Both the position numbers and the translations under genes were made by a program. A DNA stretch of 44,335 nt from Alphaproteobacteria bacterium (GTDB lineage: Bacteria > Pseudomonadota > Alphaproteobacteria > Rhizobiales > Amorphaceae), in NCBI GenBank assembly GCA_030431335.1, contig JAUIJH010000024.1, positions 1 to 44,335 on the forward strand, read 5' to 3'. Each line of letters opens with the position of its first letter. The stretch's first letter is position 1. The notes below the pieces were generated by a model. It made no database searches. It was not told the DNA's origin and was given only the letters and a program-made list of their open reading frames with translations. Shown here in pieces: positions 23,646 through 30,892 of the stretch.

Positions 23646-26128
23646 GCGGCGGCCGCTTCTCCATCGTCGGCGTCGGCCCGGGCGACCCGGAGCTCTTGAC
23701 GCTGAAGGCCGCCCGCGTCCTCGCCGAGGCGGACGTGATCGCCTATCCCGAGAGCCGGCGCGGCGGCTTCGCGGCCGAGATCGCCACGGCCCACACCGCA
23801 CGGGCCGAGCATCACGCCTTCGCCGTGCCGATGACCGGCGACGGTGCCGCCGAGGCCGCTTACGACGCCGCCGCGGCGGCCCTCAAGGCCCACCTCGACG
23901 CCGGTCGCCACGTCGCGCTCCTGTGCGAAGGCGATCCGATGCTCTACGGCAGCGCCGCCTCGGTGATGGCCCGCCTCGCGCCGCACCATACGCCCCGGAT
24001 CGTGCCCGGCATCATCGCCGCCTCGGCCGCAGCCGCCGCCGCCGGCGTGAGCCTCGCGCGCGGGGCCGACCCGCTCTCCATCGTCCCCGCCACCATGGCG
24101 CCCGCCGCGCTCGCGCGCGTCTTGAAGGCGCCGGGCGCGCTGGTGCTCTACAAGGTCGGCCGCCACTTCGACCGGGTGCGCGAGGCGATCCGTGCCGCCG
24201 GCCGAACCGGCACGCTGATCTGCCACGCCACGCTCTCCGACCAGTCCATCGCCGACGTGCTGGCGGCACCCGCCGGGGAAAAACCCTATTTCTCCGCGAT
24301 CCTGCTGCCGGCCGCCCCGCCGCGGCCGCAACGCGCGGTTAGCGGCGAAATCGCCATCGTGGCGCTGTCGCAGACGGCGCTCGCGACAGCGCGAAAAGCG
24401 TCGGACGCGCTGGCGGCCGGCGGCCGGCCCGTCCGCGTGCACGGCTTCGCGGCCCGCGTGCCGGTCGAGACCGTCGACGTGGCCTTCGGCGATGTCGCCG
24501 GCCACGTGGGCAGCCTGTTTCGGGACGGCGTCGCGGTGGTCGGGCTGTGCGCGGCCGGGATCCTGATCCGCGCCGTGGCACCGTACCTCGCCGACAAGAC
24601 AGGCGAGCCGCCGGTGATCGCCATGGCCGAGGACGGCGCCTCGGTGGTGCCGCTGCTCGGGTCGCACAACGGCGGCGCGGCGCTCGCGGAGCTGCTGGCA
24701 GCCGCGTTCGGCGGGCATGCGGCGCTCACCACGCGCAGCGAGGCGGTGCTCGGCATCGCGCTGGACGATCCGCCGCCGGGCTTCGTCGTCGCCGATGCCG
24801 GCCCGTTCAAGACCCTGGCGGCCGCCCTGCCGGCGCTGGGCGAAGGGCGCGCCGATCCCGCCCTCACCTTCCTGCCCGCGCGGGCCGGCTGGCCGATGGA
24901 CATCCGCGTCACCACCGGCGCCGCGGACCCGGCCATTCCCACCTACATCGCCCGGCGCATCGCGCTCGGCATGGGCGCGGAGCGCGGCGCACCGGCGGAC
25001 GAGGCCATCGCCTTCGCCCGCGAGATGCTGGCCGCGCACGGCATCGACCCGCGCGCCGTCGCCCTCGTCGCCTCGCTGGACAAGAAGGCGGACGAGCCCG
25101 CCCTCGCCGCCGTCGCCGAGGCGCTCGCCGCGCCCTTCCGCGTCTTCGATGCAGCAGCGCTCGCCGCGCAGGAGCCGCGCCTCACGGCGCCATCGGAGGT
25201 GGTGCGGCAGGCCGTGGGCGTCGCGGGCGTTGCCGAAGCGGCCGCGCTGGCGGCGGCCGGCCCGGACGGACGGCTCGTGCAGGCGAAAACCGTGCGCGGA
25301 AAGCTGACCCTCGCGCTCGCCGAGGCGCCGTCGCCGATCCACCCGCTGCCGGGCCGCGCGCGCGGCGACCTCGCCATCGTCGGCATCGGCCCGGGCGCGC
25401 CCGCCTGGCGCACCGCCGAGGCGACCGCGCTGATCGCCAAGGCGCAGGACGTGGTGGGCTACTCGCTCTATCTCGACCTCGTGGCCGACCTGTGCGCCGG
25501 CAAGACGCGGCACGATTTTCCCCTCGGCGACGAGCGCGAGCGCACCCGCCACGCGCTCGAACTGGCCGGCACCGGGCGCACGGTGGCGCTCGTTTCCTCC
25601 GGCGACGCGGGCATCTACGCGATGGCGAGCCTCGCCTTCGAGCTCCTCGACAAGGGCGAGATCAGCGACGCGGCGCGGCGCGTGGCGGTGACCGTCGCGC
25701 CGGGCGTATCGGCCGCGCAGGCGGCAGCGGCTCGCGTCGGCGCCCCGCTCGGGCACGATTTCGCCTTCGTCTCGCTGTCCGATTTGCTCACGCCCTGGGC
25801 CGCCATTCGCCAGCGCCTCGCGGCCGTCGCGGCGGCGGACTTCGCCGTGGCACTCTATAATCCGCGCTCGCGCCGGCGCACGCACCAACTCGAGGAGGCG
25901 GCGGCGATCTTCCGCGCCGCCAGGCCGCCGGAGACGCCGGTGGTGGTCGCCCAGAGCCTTGGCAGGCCGGCGGAGGCGATCCACCACACCACCCTCGCCG
26001 CCTTCGATCCGGCAATGGTCGACATGCTGGCCACCGTGATCGTCGGCGCCTCCACCACGCGCCGCTTCACCCGCGGCGACGGACGGGCCGCCGTCTATAC
26101 GCCGCGCGGCTACGAGGTTGCCCCATGA
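23642..26128 (+). CDS. CobI-CbiG-CobJ triple fusion (C20 methyltransferase, lactone hydrolase, C17 methyltransferase)
   Basis: One uninterrupted 828-residue frame. Residues about 1-245 are a CobI/CbiL-type methylase (SIVGVGPGDPELLTLKAARV, CEGDPMLYGSAASV), methylating C20. Residues about 262-560 are a full CbiG: the N-terminal part with GLCAAGILIRAVAPYLADK and LLGSHNGGAALAELLAAAFG, and the C-terminal CobE-like part from TYIARRIALGMGAERG (about 433). CbiG opens the ring-A lactone and releases the C20 fragment as acetaldehyde in the cobalt-early route. Residues about 573-828 are CobJ/CbiH (LAIVGIGPGAPAWRTAEATA, SGDAGIYAMASL, ALYNPRSRRRTHQ), methylating C17 with ring contraction. Starts and stops overlap cobL and cobM (ATGA both sides). 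Two-part fusions (CobIJ, CbiGH) are known; this triple is less usual. Confidence 0.93.
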   Translation: MSGGRFSIVGVGPGDPELLTLKAARVLAEADVIAYPESRRGGFAAEIATAHTARAEHHAFAVPMTGDGAAEAAYDAAAAALKAHLDAGRHVALLCEGDPMLYGSAASVMARLAPHHTPRIVPGIIAASAAAAAAGVSLARGADPLSIVPATMAPAALARVLKAPGALVLYKVGRHFDRVREAIRAAGRTGTLICHATLSDQSIADVLAAPAGEKPYFSAILLPAAPPRPQRAVSGEIAIVALSQTALATARKASDALAAGGRPVRVHGFAARVPVETVDVAFGDVAGHVGSLFRDGVAVVGLCAAGILIRAVAPYLADKTGEPPVIAMAEDGASVVPLLGSHNGGAALAELLAAAFGGHAALTTRSEAVLGIALDDPPPGFVVADAGPFKTLAAALPALGEGRADPALTFLPARAGWPMDIRVTTGAADPAIPTYIARRIALGMGAERGAPADEAIAFAREMLAAHGIDPRAVALVASLDKKADEPALAAVAEALAAPFRVFDAAALAAQEPRLTAPSEVVRQAVGVAGVAEAAALAAAGPDGRLVQAKTVRGKLTLALAEAPSPIHPLPGRARGDLAIVGIGPGAPAWRTAEATALIAKAQDVVGYSLYLDLVADLCAGKTRHDFPLGDERERTRHALELAGTGRTVALVSSGDAGIYAMASLAFELLDKGEISDAARRVAVTVAPGVSAAQAAAARVGAPLGHDFAFVSLSDLLTPWAAIRQRLAAVAAADFAVALYNPRSRRRTHQLEEAAAIFRAARPPETPVVVAQSLGRPAEAIHHTTLAAFDPAMVDMLATVIVGASTTRRFTRGDGRAAVYTPRGYEVAP

Positions 26129-26898
26129 TCCACTTCATCGGTGCCGGTCCCGGCGCGCCGGACCTCATCACCGTGCGCGGGCTGAGGCTGATCGAGCGCT
26201 CGATGGTGTGCCTTTACGCCGGCTCGCTCGTCCCCGCCGAAGTGGTGGCGGCCGCGCCCGAGGGCGCCCTGGTGCTCGACACGGCATCGATGAACCTCGA
26301 CGAGATCGTCGCCGAAATGGAGGCCGCGCACGCCGCCGGGCACGAGGTGGCGCGCGTCCACTCCGGCGACCCGTCGCTCTATGGCGCCATCGGCGAGCAG
26401 ATCCGGCGCCTGGAGGCGCTCGGCATCCCCTACGACATCACACCGGGCGTGCCAGCCTTCGCCGCCGCCGCCGCGACGCTGCGCACCGAACTCACGCTGC
26501 CGGACGTGGCGCAGACCGTGATCCTGACCCGCACGGCGATGAAATCCTCGCAGATGCCCAACCGGGAAGACCTCGCCACGCTGGGCGCCTCGGGCGCAAC
26601 GCTGGCGCTGCACCTGTCGATCCGCAACCTGCGCCACGTGGTGGAGACGCTCACCCCCGCCTACGGGGCCGACTGCCCCGTTGCGGTGGTGGTGCGGGCG
26701 AGCTGGCCGGACGAGCTGGTGCTGCGCTGCACACTCGCGACCGTCGCGGCCGAGGTGCGCGCCGCCAAGATCACCCGCACGGCGCTGATCCTGGTGGGCC
26801 GCGTGCTCGACCCCGGCGCGTTCTCCGATTCGGCGCTCTACGACAAGAACCACCGCCACCTCTTCCGCAACCAGAAGACGGCGCGGCGCGATGGCTGA
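26125..26898 (+). CDS. cobM: Precorrin-4 C11-methyltransferase
   Basis: A 257-residue tetrapyrrole methylase of the CobM/CbiF type that methylates C11 of (cobalt-)precorrin-4. Motifs include MIHFIGAGPGAPDLITVRG at the N-terminus, SMVCLYAGSLVP, VHSGDPSLYGAIGEQ (about residue 80) and ITPGVPAFAAAAA. Length is normal. ATG 26125 overlaps the stop of the triple fusion. It is the last plus-strand gene of this run and converges with cobK, with 4 bp between stops and no visible terminator. In a cobalt-early route its product would be cobalt-precorrin-5A, the substrate of the CbiG domain encoded just upstream. Confidence 0.96.
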   Translation: MIHFIGAGPGAPDLITVRGLRLIERSMVCLYAGSLVPAEVVAAAPEGALVLDTASMNLDEIVAEMEAAHAAGHEVARVHSGDPSLYGAIGEQIRRLEALGIPYDITPGVPAFAAAAATLRTELTLPDVAQTVILTRTAMKSSQMPNREDLATLGASGATLALHLSIRNLRHVVETLTPAYGADCPVAVVVRASWPDELVLRCTLATVAAEVRAAKITRTALILVGRVLDPGAFSDSALYDKNHRHLFRNQKTARRDG

Positions 26899-26902
26899 GG
26901 CG

Positions 26903-27625
26903 CTAGAGCGCGCGCCGGACCAGCGCCATCAGGCCGGCGACATCGGCCGCATCGGCCGGCGGCTGCCCGCCCGGCCGCGCCACGAACACGATGGCCGTCC
27001 CCCGCTCGCGCGCGACGAGGAGCTTTGCCTCCGTCGCCGCCCCGCCGGCGTTCTTGGTGACGAGCGTGTCGAAGGGGTGCGCGTCCCACAGCGCGCGCTC
27101 GTCCGCGAGGGCGAAGGGGCCGCGCGCGCGCAACACCTCCACGTCCGCACGGCCGCCAAGGTCGGGCGCCTCCACGGTGCGCACCACGAAGGCCACATCG
27201 CGCCGTCCCAGAAAAGGGGCGAGGCTGGCGCTGCCGACCGTCAGGAAGACGCGGGAGCCGGGCTCGAGGGCCGCAGCGGCCGCGGCGAGCGTCGGCACCT
27301 CGATATCGCCCGCCTCGGGGTGCCAGGGCGGGCGCTCCAGGCGCAAATACGGCAAGCCGGCGGCATCGGCGGCGCGGGCGGCGGCGGGGCTGATCGTCGC
27401 CGCGAAGGGGTGCGTGGCGTCGACCAGGAGCGCAAACCGCCCCCGGCGCAGGAAATCGGCGAGCGCCTGCTCGCCGCCGAACCCGCCCGTGCGGGTCTCG
27501 CCCGGATAGGCGGCGGCCGACGCGCGGCCGGCCAGCGAGACGAGCACCTCGAAGCCAGCCGCCGTCAGCTCGGCCGCCAGCGCGCGCGCCTCCTGTGTGC
27601 CCCCCAGGAGCAAGACGCGCGTCAC
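26903..27625 (-). CDS. cobK: Precorrin-6A reductase
   Basis: A 240-residue NADPH-dependent reductase of the CobK/CbiJ family that reduces (cobalt-)precorrin-6A to 6B. It has RVLLLGGTQEARALAAELTA at the N-terminus, VDATHPFAATISPAAARAA (about residues 68-86), LRLERPPW and FDTLVTKNAGGAATEAKL, where family members have TKxSG(G). GTG 27625 overlaps the cbiD stop (GTGA), so the order is cbiD then cobK on the minus strand. The Rossmann fold lacks a classical GxGxxG, as usual in this family. Confidence 0.94.
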   Translation of the reverse strand: MTRVLLLGGTQEARALAAELTAAGFEVLVSLAGRASAAAYPGETRTGGFGGEQALADFLRRGRFALLVDATHPFAATISPAAARAADAAGLPYLRLERPPWHPEAGDIEVPTLAAAAAALEPGSRVFLTVGSASLAPFLGRRDVAFVVRTVEAPDLGGRADVEVLRARGPFALADERALWDAHPFDTLVTKNAGGAATEAKLLVARERGTAIVFVARPGGQPPADAADVAGLMALVRRAL

Positions 27626-28719
27626 GGCGTGCCGGCCACGCTCTGGTGCGCGACGATGAGGCCGGCACGGTCCACCACCATCACATCCACGGCGACCGGC
27701 GCGCCCTTGAGCAGCGCGAGGGCGCTAGCAGCGGCGCGGCGGGCGACGATCTCGGCAAGCGGGAAGCCGGCGGCGCGGGCCACGGCGAGGGCCGCCATGC
27801 CGGTCGGCGCTGCGGCGAGGCCCGCGGCGAGGTCCTGCGGCGCCCCTTCCTCCCCGGCCCAGGCGGCGAGGGTGGCAAGGTCCAGCGTGGAGTGCGCCGA
27901 ATGCAGGTCCATGGCTCCGGCGGCGAGCTTGGAGAGCTTGGCGAAACCGCCCGCGATGGTGAGGCGCGGGAGCGGATGGCGGCGCAGATATTTGAGGAGG
28001 CCGCCCGCGAAATCGCCCATGTCGAGCATCGCATGGTCGGGCAGGCCGAGCGCGGCTTGGGCGGCACGCTCGGACGTGGAGCCGGTGGAGGCGACGACAT
28101 GGTGAAGCCGCGCCGCCCGCGCCACATCGATGCCGCGATGGATGGAATGGATCCAGGCCGCGCAAGAGTAGGGCGTCACGATCCCGCTGGTGCCGAGCAC
28201 CGACAGGCCGCCGACGATGCCAAGGCGCGGGTTCCACGTCTTCTGCGCCAAGGCCGCGCCGCCGGGGATCGACACCGTCACCTCGGCTGCGGCGGGAACG
28301 CCGAGGGCCGCCGCCGCCTCGCCGATCGCCGTCTCGATCATCTTGCGCGGCACGGGGTTGATGGCCGGCTCGCCCACGCCGATGGGCAGACCCGCGCGCG
28401 TGACGGTGCCGACACCCTCGCCGGCGCGAAAGACGATGCCCGTGGCGGCGCTCCGCACACGGGCCAGGATCAGGGCGCCGTGCGTCACGTCCGGATCGTC
28501 GCCCGCGTCCTTGATCACGCCGGCCTCGGCCCAGCCCGGCCCGATCAGCTCCCGCGCCAGCGCGAAGGCGGTGCGTCCGCCGCGCGGCAGCGCGATCTCC
28601 ACCGGATCGGGAAAGCCACCGCCGTGGAGCGCAGTGAAGGCGGCCTTGGCCGCGGCCGTGGCGCAGGCGCCCGTGGTCCAGCCGGAGCGCAGCTTGCCCT
28701 CGGGCCGGGAGGCGCTCAA
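27622..28719 (-). CDS. cbiD: Cobalt-precorrin-5B C1-methyltransferase
   Basis: A 365-residue CbiD, the C1-methyltransferase of the cobalt-early (anaerobic) corrin pathway, which takes the place of CobF. Clear motifs are LRSGWTTGACATAAAKAA (about residues 10-27), GGLSVLGTSGIVTPYS, HHVVASTGSTSE and TIAGGFAKLSKLAAGAMDLH. It begins at TTG 28719, whose first base is also the first base of the opposite-strand cobA ATG; no upstream in-frame ATG or GTG is seen. It is followed by cobK with a GTGA overlap. Presence of CbiD together with CbiG supports a cobalt-complex route, because CobF would combine deacylation and C1 methylation. Confidence 0.95.
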   Translation of the reverse strand: MSASRPEGKLRSGWTTGACATAAAKAAFTALHGGGFPDPVEIALPRGGRTAFALARELIGPGWAEAGVIKDAGDDPDVTHGALILARVRSAATGIVFRAGEGVGTVTRAGLPIGVGEPAINPVPRKMIETAIGEAAAALGVPAAAEVTVSIPGGAALAQKTWNPRLGIVGGLSVLGTSGIVTPYSCAAWIHSIHRGIDVARAARLHHVVASTGSTSERAAQAALGLPDHAMLDMGDFAGGLLKYLRRHPLPRLTIAGGFAKLSKLAAGAMDLHSAHSTLDLATLAAWAGEEGAPQDLAAGLAAAPTGMAALAVARAAGFPLAEIVARRAAASALALLKGAPVAVDVMVVDRAGLIVAHQSVAGTP

Positions 28720-29582
28720 TGAGCGACCGCCAGAGCGTGCCGCCGCGCGCGGCCAGGTGGGCGAGCGAGGGGGAGCGCTGCCGCTTCGGCGATCTCGACG
28801 CGGCGCCCTTCCCGCCCTTCGAGCCGGGCACGGTCTGGCTCGCCGGCGCCGGCCCCGGCGCGGCGGGATTGCTGACGCTGATGGCCGCCCACGGCCTGAT
28901 GCAGGCCGACGTGGTGATCCACGACGCGCTGGTGGGGGCGGACGTGCTCGCCTTCGCCAAGGGGGCGCGGCTGGTGCACGCCGGCAAGCGGGGCGGCAAG
29001 CCCTCGGCCGTGCAGGCGGACATCTGCGAGCGGCTCGTGGCGGAGGCGAAGGCGGGGCAACGGGTGCTGCGCCTCAAGGGCGGCGACCCGTTCATGTTCG
29101 GGCGCGGCGGGGAGGAATGCGAGGCGTTGGTGCGCGCGGGCGTGCGCTACCGCATCGTGCCGGGCGTGTCCGCCGGGCTCGGCGGGGTCGCCTATGCGGG
29201 CATTCCGGTGACCCATCGCAGCACCAACCAATCCGTCACCTTCCTCACAGGGCACGATCTCACCGGCGCGATGCCGGCGGCGATCAACTGGGAGCGCCTC
29301 GCGACCGCCTCCCCCGTCCTGGTGATGTACATGGCAACGAAGCATCTTGCAGCCATTGCCGCGCGGCTCCTCGCCGCCGGGCGTGGGCCGGACGAGCCCG
29401 TCGCCATCATCGCCAACGCCACGCTGCCCGATCAGACCGTGGTGCCGCTCACGCTGCGCCAGGCGGCCGAGCCGCCGGACGCGCTGCCGACGCCGGCGGT
29501 GATCGTGGTGGGCGCGGTGGTACCGCTCGCCGAGCGCCTCGCCTGGTTCGACGCCGCCGAGAGCGCCGGCCTGATGGGCTGA
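28719..29582 (+). CDS. cobA: Uroporphyrinogen-III C-methyltransferase
   Basis: A 287-residue SUMT that methylates C2 and C7 of uroporphyrinogen III to give precorrin-2, the branch point to siroheme and B12. Motifs: VWLAGAGPGAAGLLTLMAA (about residues 38-57), VVIHDALVG, LRLKGGDPFMFGRGGEE (about 108-124), GIPVTHRSTNQSVTFLTGH and VLVMYMATKHL. It has about 35 extra N-terminal residues and no CysG dehydrogenase/chelatase domain, so another enzyme must oxidise precorrin-2. GGAGG at 28708-28712 sits well before ATG 28719 and inside the coding region of cbiD on the other strand. It is divergent from cbiD and convergent with the next gene (7 bp apart). Confidence 0.95.
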   Translation: MSDRQSVPPRAARWASEGERCRFGDLDAAPFPPFEPGTVWLAGAGPGAAGLLTLMAAHGLMQADVVIHDALVGADVLAFAKGARLVHAGKRGGKPSAVQADICERLVAEAKAGQRVLRLKGGDPFMFGRGGEECEALVRAGVRYRIVPGVSAGLGGVAYAGIPVTHRSTNQSVTFLTGHDLTGAMPAAINWERLATASPVLVMYMATKHLAAIAARLLAAGRGPDEPVAIIANATLPDQTVVPLTLRQAAEPPDALPTPAVIVVGAVVPLAERLAWFDAAESAGLMG

Positions 29583-29589
29583 GATCGCC

Positions 29590-30789
29590 TCAGGCGCCGA
29601 CCGCGCTCATCAACGGCTTGGCGCCGACGCCGGTCTCGCCGACGGGCTCGCCGCCGCGCCACAGGTTGTGGCGTCCGAGGTCGGTGACCCGGGTCTCGCC
29701 GCACAGCGCCATGGTGGTGTCGAGCTCCTTGCGGATGATCTCGAGCGCCAGGGTGACGCCCTCCTCGCCCAGCGCGCCGAGCCCGTGCACGTAGGCGCGG
29801 CCCAGCGACACCGCCTTCGCGCCCAGCGCCAGCGCCTTGAGCACGTCCTGGCCGGAGCGCACGCCGCCATCCATGTGCACCTCGATGCGGTCGCCCACCG
29901 CCTCGGCCACCTCGGGCAGCACGTCGATGGAGGCGGGCGCACCGTCGAGCTGGCGGCCGCCGTGGTTGGAGACGACGATGGCGTCCGCGCCGATATCGGC
30001 CGCGATCCGCGCGTCCTCCACATCGCCGATGCCCTTGAGGATCAACGGCCCGTCCCAATGCGACTTGACCCACTCGATGGACGACCAGTCGAGCGTCAGA
30101 TCGAACTGGGACGCGGTCCACGACATCAGCGAGGACATGTCGTCGACGCCTTTGACGTGGCCGACGATGTTGCCGAAATAGCGCCGCTTGGTGCCGAGCA
30201 TCTTCATGCACCAGCCGGGGCGGCGCATCAGATTGAGCATGATCTTGGGCGTCATCCGGGGTGGGGCGGAAAGGTCGTTGCGCAGGTCCTTGTGGCGCTG
30301 GCCGAGCATCTGCAGGTCCAGCGTCAAGACGAGCGCGGAGCAGCCGGCCGCCTTGGCCCGCGCCATCAACTCGGCGCCGAAGCCGCGGTCGCGCATCACG
30401 TAGAGCTGGAACCAGAACGGGGCGCCCGCCTCCTTGGCGACATCCTCGATGGAGCAGATGCTCATGGTGGAGAGCGTGTAGGGCACGCCGAACGCCTTGG
30501 CGGCGCGCGCGGCGAGGATCTCGCCGTCGGCGTGCTGCATCCCGGTCATGCCCACGGGGGCCAGCGTCACCGGCATGGTGGCGGTCTTGCCGAGGATCTT
30601 GGTGGTGAGGTCACGCTCGGAAATGTTGCGGGCGACGCGCTGGCGCAGCTTGATGGTCTGAAAGGCGGTCTCGTTGTCGCGATAGGTGCCTTCGGTGTAG
30701 GCGCCCGAATCGACATAGTCGAAGAACATCTTCGGCGCCCGCGCGCGATGTTGCTCCTTGAGATCGTGAATTGTCAGCAGTCGTCCCAC
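29590..30789 (-). CDS. FMN-dependent alpha-hydroxy-acid dehydrogenase/oxidase (LldD-like)
   Basis: A 399-residue TIM-barrel flavoprotein of the lactate/glycolate oxidase family, oxidising L-2-hydroxy acids to 2-oxo acids. It starts with LLTIHDLKEQHRARAPKMFF and the DYVDSGAYTEGTYRDNE segment; FMN and active-site motifs are TLAPVGMTGMQHADGE, FQLYVMRDR and the catalytic IVVSNHGGRQLDGAPASID (about residues 275-293), then HMDGGVRSGQDVLKALALGA. It is closest to L-lactate dehydrogenase (LldD), but mandelate- or glycolate-type substrates cannot be excluded. Start GTG 30789. It follows the flavoprotein monooxygenase on the minus strand, with 103 bp between, so they may share a transcript. Confidence 0.9.
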   Translation of the reverse strand: MGRLLTIHDLKEQHRARAPKMFFDYVDSGAYTEGTYRDNETAFQTIKLRQRVARNISERDLTTKILGKTATMPVTLAPVGMTGMQHADGEILAARAAKAFGVPYTLSTMSICSIEDVAKEAGAPFWFQLYVMRDRGFGAELMARAKAAGCSALVLTLDLQMLGQRHKDLRNDLSAPPRMTPKIMLNLMRRPGWCMKMLGTKRRYFGNIVGHVKGVDDMSSLMSWTASQFDLTLDWSSIEWVKSHWDGPLILKGIGDVEDARIAADIGADAIVVSNHGGRQLDGAPASIDVLPEVAEAVGDRIEVHMDGGVRSGQDVLKALALGAKAVSLGRAYVHGLGALGEEGVTLALEIIRKELDTTMALCGETRVTDLGRHNLWRGGEPVGETGVGAKPLMSAVGA

Positions 30790-30892
30790 GCTTAGCCTCC
30801 CGAGCGGCGCGCCGAACGGATGATGGCACGCGCACCGCGCACAATAGTCGCTCGCGCATGATGCGCAAAGGGCGGCGCGCCTCCGGCCGCAA

